Assembly: GCF_025567095.1 (NCBI RefSeq)
Contig: NZ_JAOQJH010000016.1
Direction: 5' to 3' (one strand)
Length of the DNA stretch: 64,000 bases
Origin: Anthropogastromicrobium aceti
GTDB lineage: Bacteria > Bacillota > Clostridia > Lachnospirales > Lachnospiraceae
The position numbers and the translations under genes are program-made. Below are positions 52,264 to 61,287 of this stretch, piece by piece. The notes under the pieces were generated by a model. That model saw only the letters and a list, made by a program, of their open reading frames with translations. It was not told the origin of the DNA and ran no database searches. Each line of letters opens with the position of its first letter. Position 1 is the first letter of the stretch.

Positions 52264-52995
52264 ATGAATACATCTACAGCATATTACAGCGGCGCTGAAT
52301 CTATTTCAAATAAAAAATTTGCAAACAATCAGGCTAGGCGCCATACCCTATATATTAAAGATCCAGCAAGTGCAATAACACATTTTATCGGTGCTATTTT
52401 TTCACTCGGTGCATCTTCACCGCTTTTAATAAAAGCTGCGCAGACTCATCAGCCTGTAAATATCATTGCAATGATCATTTACTCAATCAGTCTTGTTGCT
52501 CTTTATTCTGCAAGTACAGCTTACCACACTATTCCAGCAGGACATCCTTATGAAGAAACGCTCAAAAAGCTTGACCATATGATGATTTTTGTGCTGATTG
52601 CCGGAAGCTACACACCAGTATGCCTCTTAGCAATTCCTGGTATGACAGGCTATATTCTGTTGGCAGTCGTGTGGATTATTGCACTTCTTGGCATGGGGTT
52701 TAAATATTTCTGGGTTTACTGTCCAAAGTGGATCTCTTCTGTTTTGTATATTGCACTTGGCTGGGCATGTGTATTTGCATTTCCTCAGCTTCTAAACACA
52801 CTGAGCACAGGATGCTTCTTATGGCTTCTTGCCGGCGGTCTTATTTACACTGCAGGCGGTGTCATCTATGCACTGAAATTGTCTGCTTTTGAAAATCGCC
52901 ACATCAATTTTGGATGCCACGAGATTTTTCATCTGTTTGTAATGGCTGGCAGCTTCTGCCATTATATCGTGATGTATGTCTACCTGCTCCAATAA
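52264..52995 (+). CDS. Hemolysin III / PAQR family membrane protein (YqfA-like)
   Basis: The 243-residue protein has seven predicted TM helices. Conserved PAQR zinc-site residues are visible: 'SASTAYHTI' (His), 'LKKLDHMMIFVLIAGSYTPV' (Asp) and 'GCHEIFHLFVMAGSFCHYIV' (His pair). Bacterial members are linked to membrane-fluidity control; hydrolase activity is proposed from the metal site. ATG 52264 follows GGCAGGTATGATT; an ATG at 52258 is also possible. A terminator follows directly. Confidence 0.9.
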   Translation: MNTSTAYYSGAESISNKKFANNQARRHTLYIKDPASAITHFIGAIFSLGASSPLLIKAAQTHQPVNIIAMIIYSISLVALYSASTAYHTIPAGHPYEETLKKLDHMMIFVLIAGSYTPVCLLAIPGMTGYILLAVVWIIALLGMGFKYFWVYCPKWISSVLYIALGWACVFAFPQLLNTLSTGCFLWLLAGGLIYTAGGVIYALKLSAFENRHINFGCHEIFHLFVMAGSFCHYIVMYVYLLQ

Positions 52996-52996
52996 T

Positions 52997-53024
52997 AAAA
53001 AGCCCCTTGATGGGGGCTTTTTTA
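52997..53024. terminator. Convergent terminator of hemolysin III and flavodiiron genes
   Basis: AAAAGCCCC and GGGGCTTTTTT form a stem with a short loop; A and T tails allow use from both sides. Confidence 0.85.
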
Positions 53025-53026
53025 TT

Positions 53027-54187
53027 TTACTCTAACTCTGCTGCCAGCGCACTCATCTGCTCCTTGATCTGTGGCTTTGCCTGTTTGGTAACAGCACCGC
53101 GCACAGTCACTACCGGCTCTGCCATTGTCAAATTCTTGCATCCTTCAAGCATCTTTTGCATCACCTTTGCTGCCATCGGTGCCCAGCTGCCATTTTCAAT
53201 AAATCCAACTGTTCGCTTCTGGTAATTATGCTCGATTAACTGATTGATGAAAGTTTTCATACACGGATAACAGTCTGCATTGTAGGTGATTGAGGCTAAC
53301 ACTAAACTGCTGCAACAAAATGCATCAGCTACAGCCTGTGACATATCGCATCTTGCCAGATCATACACATGCACTTCTTTTCCTTTTTCTCTTAGGGTAT
53401 CAGCTAGCAACAATGCTGCTTCTTTTGTATTTCCATATACAGAAGCATATGCAATCACAACTGCCTTTTTCTCTGGTGTGTAAGTTGACCACAACTGATA
53501 AAGATTTACATAGTGAGCCAGATCACTTGTCAATACCGGACCGTGAAGCGGACAGATTACTGCAATATCAAGCGCAGCTGCCTTCTTTAAAAGTGCCTGC
53601 ACCTGAACACCATATTTTCCTACAATACCAATATAGTAGCGTCTTGCTTCATCATCCCACGGCTCATCACAGTCAAGTGCACCAAACTTTCCAAAGCCAT
53701 CAGCTGAAAACAGTACCTTCTCACTGCTCTCATATGTAACCATAACCTCTGGCCAATGCACCATCGGCGCCATCACAAAATGAAGTGTATGTGCACCTAA
53801 TGAAAGTTCACTCATCTCAGAAGCAACAATTCTTCTGTCTGCATAATCATTTCCAAAGAACTGCTTCATCATGACAAATGCCTTTGCAGTTGCCACTACT
53901 GTTGCCTGCGGATATTCCTCTAAAAAGCGGCTGATATTTGCAGAATGATCTGGCTCCATATGCTGAACGATAAGATAATCTGGCGTACGTCCTGCAAGCA
54001 CTGCCTTTACATTTGCCATCCATTCCTCTCCAAAATGAATATCTACAGTATCCATAACTGCGACTTTCTCATCAAGAATCACATATGAATTGTATGACAT
54101 GCCATTCGGCACTTGATACTGTCCCTCAAATAAATCAACCTGATGGTCGTTAACTCCAACATAACGAATTGAATCTGTCACCTGCAT
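53027..54187 (-). CDS. fprA: Flavodiiron protein (A-type flavoprotein)
   Basis: The 386-residue protein reduces O2 to water or NO to N2O in anaerobes. The N-terminal metallo-beta-lactamase-like diiron domain has 'LIVQHMEPDHSANISRFL' (HXEXDH ligands), 'MVHWPEVMVTY' and a later His 'CPLHGPVL'. The C-terminal flavodoxin domain begins 'VVIAYASVYGNTKEAALLLA'. No rubredoxin or NAD(P)H domain is fused, so it needs a separate electron donor. The upstream region has repeated GAATATTC words (54216-54275). Confidence 0.95.
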   Translation of the reverse strand: MQVTDSIRYVGVNDHQVDLFEGQYQVPNGMSYNSYVILDEKVAVMDTVDIHFGEEWMANVKAVLAGRTPDYLIVQHMEPDHSANISRFLEEYPQATVVATAKAFVMMKQFFGNDYADRRIVASEMSELSLGAHTLHFVMAPMVHWPEVMVTYESSEKVLFSADGFGKFGALDCDEPWDDEARRYYIGIVGKYGVQVQALLKKAAALDIAVICPLHGPVLTSDLAHYVNLYQLWSTYTPEKKAVVIAYASVYGNTKEAALLLADTLREKGKEVHVYDLARCDMSQAVADAFCCSSLVLASITYNADCYPCMKTFINQLIEHNYQKRTVGFIENGSWAPMAAKVMQKMLEGCKNLTMAEPVVTVRGAVTKQAKPQIKEQMSALAAELE

Positions 54188-54215
54188 AATTTTATCCTTT
54201 CATGTCATAATGTCA

Positions 54216-54275
54216 TTTTGTTTGAATAATTATTGTTTTGTTTGAATATTCTTTTTGCATTCATTTTGAATATTC
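54216..54275. repeat. TTTGAATA repeats upstream of fprA
   Basis: On the plus strand TTTTGTTTGAATA occurs at 54216-54228 and 54236-54248 (20-base period). The palindrome GAATATTC occurs at 54244-54251 and 54268-54275 (24-base period). Possible regulator sites. Confidence 0.45.
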
Positions 54276-54307
54276 TTTATCAACGCGCTTTGCGAATGAT
54301 GACTGTC

Positions 54308-55525
54308 TTACTCTGCAAGTCCAAATGCATCATGCACTGCATTCATCGCACGTAGCGCATCCTTCTCTGGAATCAATACTGTTATACGAATCTCAGATGT
54401 TGCAATCATGTTAATATTGATATTTTCATTATACAGACACTCAAACATCTTTGCTGCAACACCTGGATGAGACATCATACCTGATCCAACTACTGAAAGC
54501 TTTACAACATCACAATTGTATTCGATATGATCAAATCCAAGCTGATCTTTACAGCTGTTTAACAGCTCGACTGCTTCATTCAAGTTATTGTGCGACACAG
54601 TAAAGGAAATATCTTTTGTTCCATCACGTCCTACAGACTGAATGATAATATCGACATTTATATTATTCTTTGCAAGCGTATGGAACAGCTTAAATGCACT
54701 TCCTGGCACATCTGCTATTCCTATTACTGAGATACGATCTGCCTCCCTGTCAAGTGCTACACCGCTGATCAACATTCTTTCCATTTTCTTTCCAACTCCC
54801 TTCACAATTGTTCCTTCGGACTCATTTAAACTAGAGCGCACAACAAGCTGTACTCCGTATTTTTTTGCAAGCTCAACACTGCGGCTGTGCAGTACTCCTG
54901 CGCCAAGCGCAGCCAAATCAAGCATCTCATCATATGAGATAGACTCAAGCTTTCGTGCAGTCGGCACAAGTCTTGGATCTGCCGTATAAACACCATCAAC
55001 ATCAGTATAGATCTCACAAGCATCAGCATGAAGCACAGCTGCAAGTGCAACTGCTGTTGTATCTGAGCCTCCGCGTCCAAGTGTTGTATAATCATCATAT
55101 TTATTTACACCCTGAAAGCCTGTCACGATAACGATCTTTCTGTCATCGAGCTCACGGCGAATACGCTCCGTGTCAATTTTTTTCAGACGGGCATTTCCAT
55201 ACGCACTTGTTGTCCTCATTGGTACCTGAAATGCATTTAATGATACAGCACGAACACCAAGCTGTGCCATAGCCATAGACATTAATGACACAGACATCTG
55301 TTCTCCGATTGTAAAGAGCATATCCATCTCTCTTTTTGGTGGATTTGGATTGATATCCTTTGCTTTTGCGATAAGTTCATCTGTATATTTTCCCATCGCG
55401 GAAAGTACGACTACCACGTCATTTCCAGCCTCATAATCGCGAATACAGCGCTTTGCTACATTAAATATTCTGTCTTTGTCGGCAACTGAAGTTCCGCCGA
55501 ATTTTTTTACTATCAGCATGTTCAC
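54308..55525 (-). CDS. lysC: Aspartate kinase (second), with two ACT domains
   Basis: The 405-residue enzyme begins MNMLIVKKFGGTSVADKDRI and has 'VVVLSAMGKYTDELIAKA', 'TLGRGGSDTTAVALAAVLHA' and 'DVDGVYTADPRLVPTA'. ACT domains are at about 265-335 and 340-400 ('VSVIGIADVPG'-like and 'KLSVVGSGMMSHPGVAAKMF'). It matches the Bacillus LysC-type enzyme feedback-controlled by lysine or threonine. The GTG at 55525 has GGAG six bases upstream and is favoured over the ATG at 55519. Confidence 0.95.
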   Translation of the reverse strand: MNMLIVKKFGGTSVADKDRIFNVAKRCIRDYEAGNDVVVVLSAMGKYTDELIAKAKDINPNPPKREMDMLFTIGEQMSVSLMSMAMAQLGVRAVSLNAFQVPMRTTSAYGNARLKKIDTERIRRELDDRKIVIVTGFQGVNKYDDYTTLGRGGSDTTAVALAAVLHADACEIYTDVDGVYTADPRLVPTARKLESISYDEMLDLAALGAGVLHSRSVELAKKYGVQLVVRSSLNESEGTIVKGVGKKMERMLISGVALDREADRISVIGIADVPGSAFKLFHTLAKNNINVDIIIQSVGRDGTKDISFTVSHNNLNEAVELLNSCKDQLGFDHIEYNCDVVKLSVVGSGMMSHPGVAAKMFECLYNENININMIATSEIRITVLIPEKDALRAMNAVHDAFGLAE

Positions 55526-55559
55526 TCATTTCTCCGCAAAAAGCGGTCTTTCTTATATT

Positions 55560-57590
55560 TTATAATAATACCAGTACCCCATATGGTGCTACCTCATATG
55601 TACCTTCAATCTCGTTTCCTGTCAAACGATCTGTTACTTTTTTCTTTAACGTAATCTCGCACGATTGTGCCTTATAATTTAACACAAAGTACTGATCACC
55701 GCGCTTTGCAAGCTCACATCCTTCTGGAAGCACAAGCCATGGCGCCGGTGTCTGAATACTAAGTGCCTCTAAAAAAGCATCTGCTGTCTCTTCTGCAAAA
55801 CAGCCGCCAAAGTAAATGGCTAGTCCCTTGCCCGTATTCTTTGTCACAAGCGCTGGCTTTCCATCATAATAGTTGCCCTCGAAAAAGCCCTCTGCCTTAC
55901 CGCCAAATGCCGGCTCTAGCACATCATTAAATACAGGTGCCGGAATGCGCTTTTTATTCCAATTGACATATTCCATTGGCTCCCCTGGTGCCAGGAATGT
56001 AAAATCTTCTACTGTAACACCGCAAAGCTCTGCTGCTTCGCCTGGCATTGGCTGCATCGGGCAGCGTCCGTAGATATCCTTATATCCAGTGCGGCATCCC
56101 ATGACAAGCTTTCCGCCATTTGCCACGTACTGAGTTAGAATTTCAGCGCGCTCTTTCGTGAGGATTGCAGCATGAGGATACACAAGCAGTTCATATTTCT
56201 CCAGATCCTTAAGATTTGTTTCTTCCCTGAAATCCACAAAATCAAATGGTATGTGTTTTTTCTGAAGAGAACGAAACCATCCATCTGTGCTGAAATTTCT
56301 AAGCGGACCATGCCATACATCCTTTTGTCCATCCCACTCATTGTCGTAGTCGCATAAAATGCCTACAGCTGCCTCATATGGATGACCAGCTATGTCCTTA
56401 ATTGCCTCAAGATCTGCCTTTACCAAAGACAGTTCTTCAAGACGACGATTCGGGCGATTACTGTAATCATTTAATCCATGCCAATAGATTTCAGTTCCAA
56501 ATGAGCAAGTTCTCCAACGGAAGAAGCTTACAAAATCTGCTCCGTGCGCAACAGACTGCATAGTCCAAAGACGCAGCTGTCCCGGCTTCGGGCTTGCCTG
56601 ATGAATCCTAAAATTCCAGCCGCCAGGTCCTGCCTGCTGCTCCATAATGCCAAACAACGGTGAAATAGCTCTTGTTCTTGCCAGATTGAAAGAAGAATTT
56701 CTATCCTTCAAATCACCTTCACCGCCATCAGGACGATCCATAGCATAGGCAAAGTTTGGATAGCTGTCGTACATGATAAAATCTACACCCGACTCCATCA
56801 GCTTTTGATAGTCAAGATTTCCAAAAATACCATTTGTTGTGATAAAGCGATCCCCTGCTGTCTCTCTTACAATTGACGCCTGCAGTGCCAGATAGTGGAC
56901 TGCACTGTGAGAAATAAAACGAACCTGCTCAAGCTGCATATGCGGATTTGCAATGCCTGTGCCAACTGTACTTCTTCTTGCCAGATGAATCTGATCCCAA
57001 TCTGTGTACGTCTGACTCCAGAATATCGTACCCATCTTCTCGTTAAGATTATCAAGAGTACCAAAACGCTCCTTTAAAAAGGCGCGAAATGCCTCATGAT
57101 CACTCTTTGAATAATACTCATTTGTCTCACAGTTAACTTCATTATCAAGCTGCCATCCAATAATGCAGTCATACTTATTAAAATGCTCTGCCATACGTCT
57201 TGTAATCTTCTCGCAGAACTCTAAATATTTTGGTGAAGTTAAATTATGCTGGCATCTCATACCATGGTACATCAGATTTCCATCACCATCTGCATTTAAT
57301 GTTTCAGGATATTTTTCAGACAGCCATGCCGGTGGCGTTGCAGTAGGTGTGCAAAAAACAACCTTCATATTTTCTTCGGCAGCAAGCGCCAGAAATTCAT
57401 CCCAGAATGAAAAATCATATTTTCCTTCTTCTGGCTCCATAAGTGCCCATGAAAACTCAGCAAGACGAATTACTTCAATACCATACTGCTTCATGCGCTG
57501 CAAATCGTCTTTCCACAGCGCACGATCCCAGTGCTCCGGATAATAACATACACCAAGCGTCAATTTTTCCATCTCGATTGAATGTCTCAT
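55560..57590 (-). CDS. Beta-galactosidase, GH42
   Basis: The 676-residue enzyme begins (after a short leader) 'LTLGVCYYPEHWDRALWKDD' and has the catalytic acid 'GWQLDNEVNCETNEYY' near 155-160 and the nucleophile in 'LFGIMEQQAGPGGWN' near 315-320. A trimerisation-like domain and a C-terminal beta domain follow. It hydrolyses terminal beta-galactosides such as galacto- or galactan oligosaccharides inside the cell; no signal peptide is present. Its ATG overlaps the stop of the helicase gene (ATGA at 57587-57590); an internal ATG at 57572 is the alternative. Confidence 0.94.
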   Translation of the reverse strand: MRHSIEMEKLTLGVCYYPEHWDRALWKDDLQRMKQYGIEVIRLAEFSWALMEPEEGKYDFSFWDEFLALAAEENMKVVFCTPTATPPAWLSEKYPETLNADGDGNLMYHGMRCQHNLTSPKYLEFCEKITRRMAEHFNKYDCIIGWQLDNEVNCETNEYYSKSDHEAFRAFLKERFGTLDNLNEKMGTIFWSQTYTDWDQIHLARRSTVGTGIANPHMQLEQVRFISHSAVHYLALQASIVRETAGDRFITTNGIFGNLDYQKLMESGVDFIMYDSYPNFAYAMDRPDGGEGDLKDRNSSFNLARTRAISPLFGIMEQQAGPGGWNFRIHQASPKPGQLRLWTMQSVAHGADFVSFFRWRTCSFGTEIYWHGLNDYSNRPNRRLEELSLVKADLEAIKDIAGHPYEAAVGILCDYDNEWDGQKDVWHGPLRNFSTDGWFRSLQKKHIPFDFVDFREETNLKDLEKYELLVYPHAAILTKERAEILTQYVANGGKLVMGCRTGYKDIYGRCPMQPMPGEAAELCGVTVEDFTFLAPGEPMEYVNWNKKRIPAPVFNDVLEPAFGGKAEGFFEGNYYDGKPALVTKNTGKGLAIYFGGCFAEETADAFLEALSIQTPAPWLVLPEGCELAKRGDQYFVLNYKAQSCEITLKKKVTDRLTGNEIEGTYEVAPYGVLVLL

Positions 57591-59056
57591 TTTATTATCG
57601 TACCTACCCTTTCTCTTGTCTGATGAACCTTTCTGTATTTTCCCTTCATGGTGCGCTTAGGAAGTTCCTCTAATACAAGCGCACCCTTTCCATTTAAAAT
57701 CTCCACATATGTGATACTCTCGCGAATGTCTATCGCTCCAATATCAGTCTTTCCGTCTACGCCATCAATGCTGCTTATCGCGCCAACAACATCACCGCTT
57801 CTTAACTTCGATTTTTTTCCACCGCCAATTGTAAGATTCATAATCTGCCCGCCAAACACATCCTGCTTCTTCTTTTTGCGCGGACGCTTCTGACGCTGAC
57901 GCTTTAAAAAAGCACTGCGGGCATTCTCAACATCCTCAGCTGCCGGCGGCTTTAAAATTGCCAGTCCTACTCCAGTAAAAGACTCAATCGAATTAAGCAT
58001 TTTTTGCTCGTCTTCGCGGATCAGACTTACAGCACGGCCTGTCTCTCCTGCACGTCCTGTTCTGCCAATCCGATGAACATACACTTCCTTGTTAGTCGGA
58101 AGATCGTAATTAAATACATGTGTAATATTTTGAAAATCTACACCTCTTGCCGCCACATCTGTTGCGATAAGAATACGAAAGCCCTGTGCCCTAAAATCTT
58201 CAATTGTTCTTGTGCGCACCTTCTGATCAATCATACCATGAAGCATACCACATGCAATGCCTTCTTTTCTCAAGCGGTAATATAGTACCTCGACCATCTC
58301 TCTTGTACCGCAAAAAACCATGGCATTGTCTGGATTTTCCATAGTAAGAATATCAAGAAAAAGCGGAAGCTTCTTCTCGTCCTCGTCAACAAAATAGCCA
58401 ACCTGCTCAATTGTATCTGCTGTCTCTGTATCATTTTCAATTTTAACCTCAAGCGGTTCGTGCATAAACTGCGCGGCAAGCGCTTCGAGACGTTCTCCCA
58501 TAGTTGCAGAAAACAGCATAAACACTGGCTTTCCCTCAAGATGCATCAAAATATTTCTTACATCTTCAATAAAGCCCATGTCCAGCATCAAATCAGCCTC
58601 ATCAATCACGACATAACGCACTTTCGACAGATCAAGCGTGCCTCTCTTACAATGATCAAGCACACGTCCCGGCGTACCAACTACGATATGTGTCTTTTGC
58701 TTTAGAGTTAAAATCTGCTTTTCCATTGGGAAGCCGCCGTACAGCACCGGAACCTTCAGACGCTTAAAACGGCCAATAGCGTAGAGTTCGTCCTTCACCT
58801 GAAAGGCAAGCTCTCTTGTCGGCTCTAAGACAAGTGCCTGCGCAGTATTCTGCTCCCAATCGGCAAAATTGCAGATCGGAATCGCAAATGCTGCCGTTTT
58901 TCCGCTTCCTGTCTTTGACTTTGCAATGATATCGCGTCCATTTAAAATGGATGGAATCACAGCAGCCTGAATTTCTGTCGGCTGTGTATAGCCAAGCGCA
59001 TCAAGTGCACCTAAAATATCATCCTCTAGCGGATACTGTCGAAACTGATTTTCCAT
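57587..59056 (-). CDS. DEAD-box RNA helicase, DbpA/YxiN type
   Basis: The 489-residue protein has the Q motif 'YTQPTEIQAAVIPSIL', motif I 'AKSKTGSGKTAAF', 'VLEPTRELAFQVK', DEAD box 'YVVIDEADLMLDMGFIEDV', 'FSATM', 'ATDVAARGVDFQNITHV' and 'VHRIGRTGRAGE'. A Lys/Arg-rich linker (about 390-405) leads to a C-terminal DbpA-type RNA-binding domain. This domain binds 23S rRNA hairpin 92 in DbpA and YxiN, pointing to 50S assembly. It overlaps the beta-galactosidase gene, an odd pairing. Confidence 0.93.
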   Translation of the reverse strand: MENQFRQYPLEDDILGALDALGYTQPTEIQAAVIPSILNGRDIIAKSKTGSGKTAAFAIPICNFADWEQNTAQALVLEPTRELAFQVKDELYAIGRFKRLKVPVLYGGFPMEKQILTLKQKTHIVVGTPGRVLDHCKRGTLDLSKVRYVVIDEADLMLDMGFIEDVRNILMHLEGKPVFMLFSATMGERLEALAAQFMHEPLEVKIENDTETADTIEQVGYFVDEDEKKLPLFLDILTMENPDNAMVFCGTREMVEVLYYRLRKEGIACGMLHGMIDQKVRTRTIEDFRAQGFRILIATDVAARGVDFQNITHVFNYDLPTNKEVYVHRIGRTGRAGETGRAVSLIREDEQKMLNSIESFTGVGLAILKPPAAEDVENARSAFLKRQRQKRPRKKKKQDVFGGQIMNLTIGGGKKSKLRSGDVVGAISSIDGVDGKTDIGAIDIRESITYVEILNGKGALVLEELPKRTMKGKYRKVHQTRERVGTIIK

Positions 59057-59096
59057 ATTTTCCTATGTTTTCCTTACTTTTTTAATTAATCAACTG

Positions 59097-59239
59097 GTAA
59101 CTATTCAGAACCCCATTCGCAAAATCGCATCTTCGATGCTTCTATTTTGCTCATGTGGTTACCTCGCCATATAAAATTGCTATTCTGTCTGAATGCAAGC
59201 ATTCACAGAAAGCAATTTTGCATGGCTCTGAATAGTTAC
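59097..59239. mobile_element. 143-bp MITE-like element, copy 2
   Basis: Same length, orientation and 13-bp GTAACTATTCAGA ends as the copy at 36297, with two base changes (T/C in a loop at 59135 and in the second hairpin at about 59195). The deoB stop TAA is part of its right terminal repeat, so insertion or excision here affects the gene end. It fills the gap between deoB and the helicase gene. Confidence 0.85.
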
Positions 59240-60429
59240 TCAAGCTGTTCTAAAATGGATGTGCCGATTGTTCCCTTTGGCATAGCTACACCAAAGTTAT
59301 CTGCAATCGTAGCTCCAATCACAGCAAAACAATTCTGATCGTCGATTCTTCCACTAGTCTTCATGGATGGTGAATAAGCTAAAAATGGTACGCGCTCCTT
59401 TGTGTGGTCAGTTCCCTTAAAGGTCGGATCATTTCCATGATCTGCTGTCACAATAACAAGATCATCTTCATTCATCTTCTCTAAAAACTGTCCTAACAGT
59501 ACATCAAACTTTTCAAGCTCCTCTGCATAGCCCTGCGGATTTCTTCTGTGTCCCCAAAGCGCATCAAAATCAACAAGATTAGTAAAGCAAAGTCCTGTAA
59601 AGTCCTGATCAAGACATTCAATAGTCTGCTCCATTCCCTGTACACTGCTCTTTGAGCGAATCGCCTGCGTAATTCCCTCTCCATCAAATATATCGCGAAT
59701 CTTTCCGATACTGATAACATCAAAGCCAGCTTCCTTTAATGCGTCCATTGCTGTTTTTCCATATGGCTTAAGCGCATAGTCGTGACGATTTGCTGTTCTT
59801 TTAAACTCGCCCTTTTTCTTTCCCACATAAGGTCTTGCAATGACACGTCCTACCTTCCACTCTGGCTTCATAGTCAACTCTCTGGCAATCTTACAGCAGC
59901 GATACAGCTCATCTAATCCAAATGTCTCCTCATTTCCACAAATCTGAAGAACAGAATCAGATGAGGTATACACGATCATGGCACCTGTCTTTATTTCTTC
60001 TTCTGCAAGTTCATCTAAAATCTCTGTTCCGCTAGCTGCCTTATTTCCAATCACACGATGACCAGTTTCCTTTTCCAGTGCCTCAATTAATTCTTTAGGA
60101 AATCCAGTATCGGTAAAGGTCTGAAATGGTGTCTTAATCTCAAGACCCATCATCTCCCAGTGACCAGTCATGGTGTCCTTGCCGTTGCTTTTTTCATTTA
60201 ATCTCGCATATTTTCCAATGCGGTCTGACGGCTGCGGGCTTGTCAAAACAGGGGCTGGATGAAGCTGTGTCAATCCCATACGAATAAGATTCGGGATCTT
60301 AATCTCTGGCACCTTATCTGCAATATGACCAAAAGTATCACATCCTGTATCCCCATACTCAGCTGCGTTATCCATGGCACCGATTCCAAATGAATCAATC
60401 ACAATTGTAAAAATGCGACGATACTTCAT
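59236..60429 (-). CDS. deoB: Phosphopentomutase
   Basis: The 397-residue alkaline-phosphatase-superfamily enzyme interconverts (deoxy)ribose 1- and 5-phosphate. It begins 'RRIFTIVIDSFGIGAMDNAA' with 'YGDTGCDTFGHIADKVP', and has 'GKDTMTGHWEMMGL' and the metal site 'LVIVTADHGNDPTFKGTDHT'. The length is normal for DeoB. The final codon and stop (GAG TAA) fall at the border of the MITE-like element, whose end provides the TAA. GGAGG precedes the ATG at 60429. Confidence 0.96.
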   Translation of the reverse strand: MKYRRIFTIVIDSFGIGAMDNAAEYGDTGCDTFGHIADKVPEIKIPNLIRMGLTQLHPAPVLTSPQPSDRIGKYARLNEKSNGKDTMTGHWEMMGLEIKTPFQTFTDTGFPKELIEALEKETGHRVIGNKAASGTEILDELAEEEIKTGAMIVYTSSDSVLQICGNEETFGLDELYRCCKIARELTMKPEWKVGRVIARPYVGKKKGEFKRTANRHDYALKPYGKTAMDALKEAGFDVISIGKIRDIFDGEGITQAIRSKSSVQGMEQTIECLDQDFTGLCFTNLVDFDALWGHRRNPQGYAEELEKFDVLLGQFLEKMNEDDLVIVTADHGNDPTFKGTDHTKERVPFLAYSPSMKTSGRIDDQNCFAVIGATIADNFGVAMPKGTIGTSILEQLE

Positions 60430-60470
60430 ATATAAAAACCTCCTGAAACTTCTTTCTTTTTCTGGCCTTT

Positions 60471-60499
60471 AGTATACCAAAAAGCAAATTTTATGTAAA
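60471..60499 (-). promoter_or_regulatory. deoB promoter
   Basis: Minus strand TTTACA (60494-60499), 17 bases, TATACT (60471-60476). Confidence 0.75.
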
Positions 60500-60511
60500 G
60501 TGGCTCGGTCA

Positions 60512-60540
60512 TTGTCAAGCAATTTCTTTTGTGATACAAT
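60512..60540 (+). promoter_or_regulatory. Promoter of the VanRS-like two-component genes
   Basis: TTGTCA (60512-60517), 17 bases, TACAAT (60535-60540), diverging from the deoB promoter. Confidence 0.7.
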
Positions 60541-60573
60541 GCAAATCAGAAACAACTATTGGAGGAAACTTTT

Positions 60574-61287
60574 TTGAATCAACTGAAAAGCACAAACTCG
60601 CCTGTCATTTTAATTGCAGACGATGACCGTGATATTTTATCAATTATAGAAACTATTCTTCAGGAAGATGGCTATCAGACACTTACTGCTTCTGACGGTG
60701 AGCAGGCCGTTATGCTTGTTCAAACACATGCAGTACAGCTTCTTATTCTTGATATTATGATGCCAAAAATGAATGGTCTTCAGGCCGCCACGCAAATTCG
60801 CAGGCTGACAAATGCACCGATTTTAATGCTGTCTGCAAAAGGTGAACAAAGTGACCGCGTGATTGGACTGAATATGGGAGCCGATGATTATCTTGTAAAG
60901 CCATTTTTCCGTGATGAGCTTCTTGCACGCGTCCATTCTCTGCTGCGCCGCTATTTGTCACTGGGCTCTGCCTCAGACAATTCAGGCAACCTTTTGCAAT
61001 ATTATGAGCTAACACTGAATACGGAGCTGAAAAAATTATATGTACGCGGCGATGAGGTGCGCCTGACTGCCACGGAATATAAAATCATGTCTCTTTTATT
61101 ATCCAGACCGGGGCGCATTTTTCCCGCAGAGGAAATCTATGAGCGTGTCTGGGAACAGGACAGCTATTCAGTCGAAAATACTGTTATGATACATATCAAC
61201 CGGCTGCGCAAGAAAATTGAGCTGAATCCAAAAAAGCCGGAATACTTAAAGGTGGTGTGGGGAATTGGTTACAAAATTGAGAAATAA
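60574..61287 (+). CDS. OmpR/VanR-family response regulator
   Basis: The 237-residue protein starts at a TTG (60574) placed eight bases after GGAGG. The receiver has an acidic pocket 'VILIADDDRDI', phospho-acceptor D60 in 'LLILDIMMPKMNGL' and 'DDYLVKPFFRDELLARV'. The C-terminal winged helix reads 'EVRLTATEYKIMSLLLSRPG' to 'VVWGIGYKIEK'. It overlaps the kinase gene by 23 bases. It probably binds the 11-bp repeats at 62786 in front of the acyltransferase gene. No resistance ligase genes are present, so a van operon is not implied. Confidence 0.92.
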   Translation: MNQLKSTNSPVILIADDDRDILSIIETILQEDGYQTLTASDGEQAVMLVQTHAVQLLILDIMMPKMNGLQAATQIRRLTNAPILMLSAKGEQSDRVIGLNMGADDYLVKPFFRDELLARVHSLLRRYLSLGSASDNSGNLLQYYELTLNTELKKLYVRGDEVRLTATEYKIMSLLLSRPGRIFPAEEIYERVWEQDSYSVENTVMIHINRLRKKIELNPKKPEYLKVVWGIGYKIEK

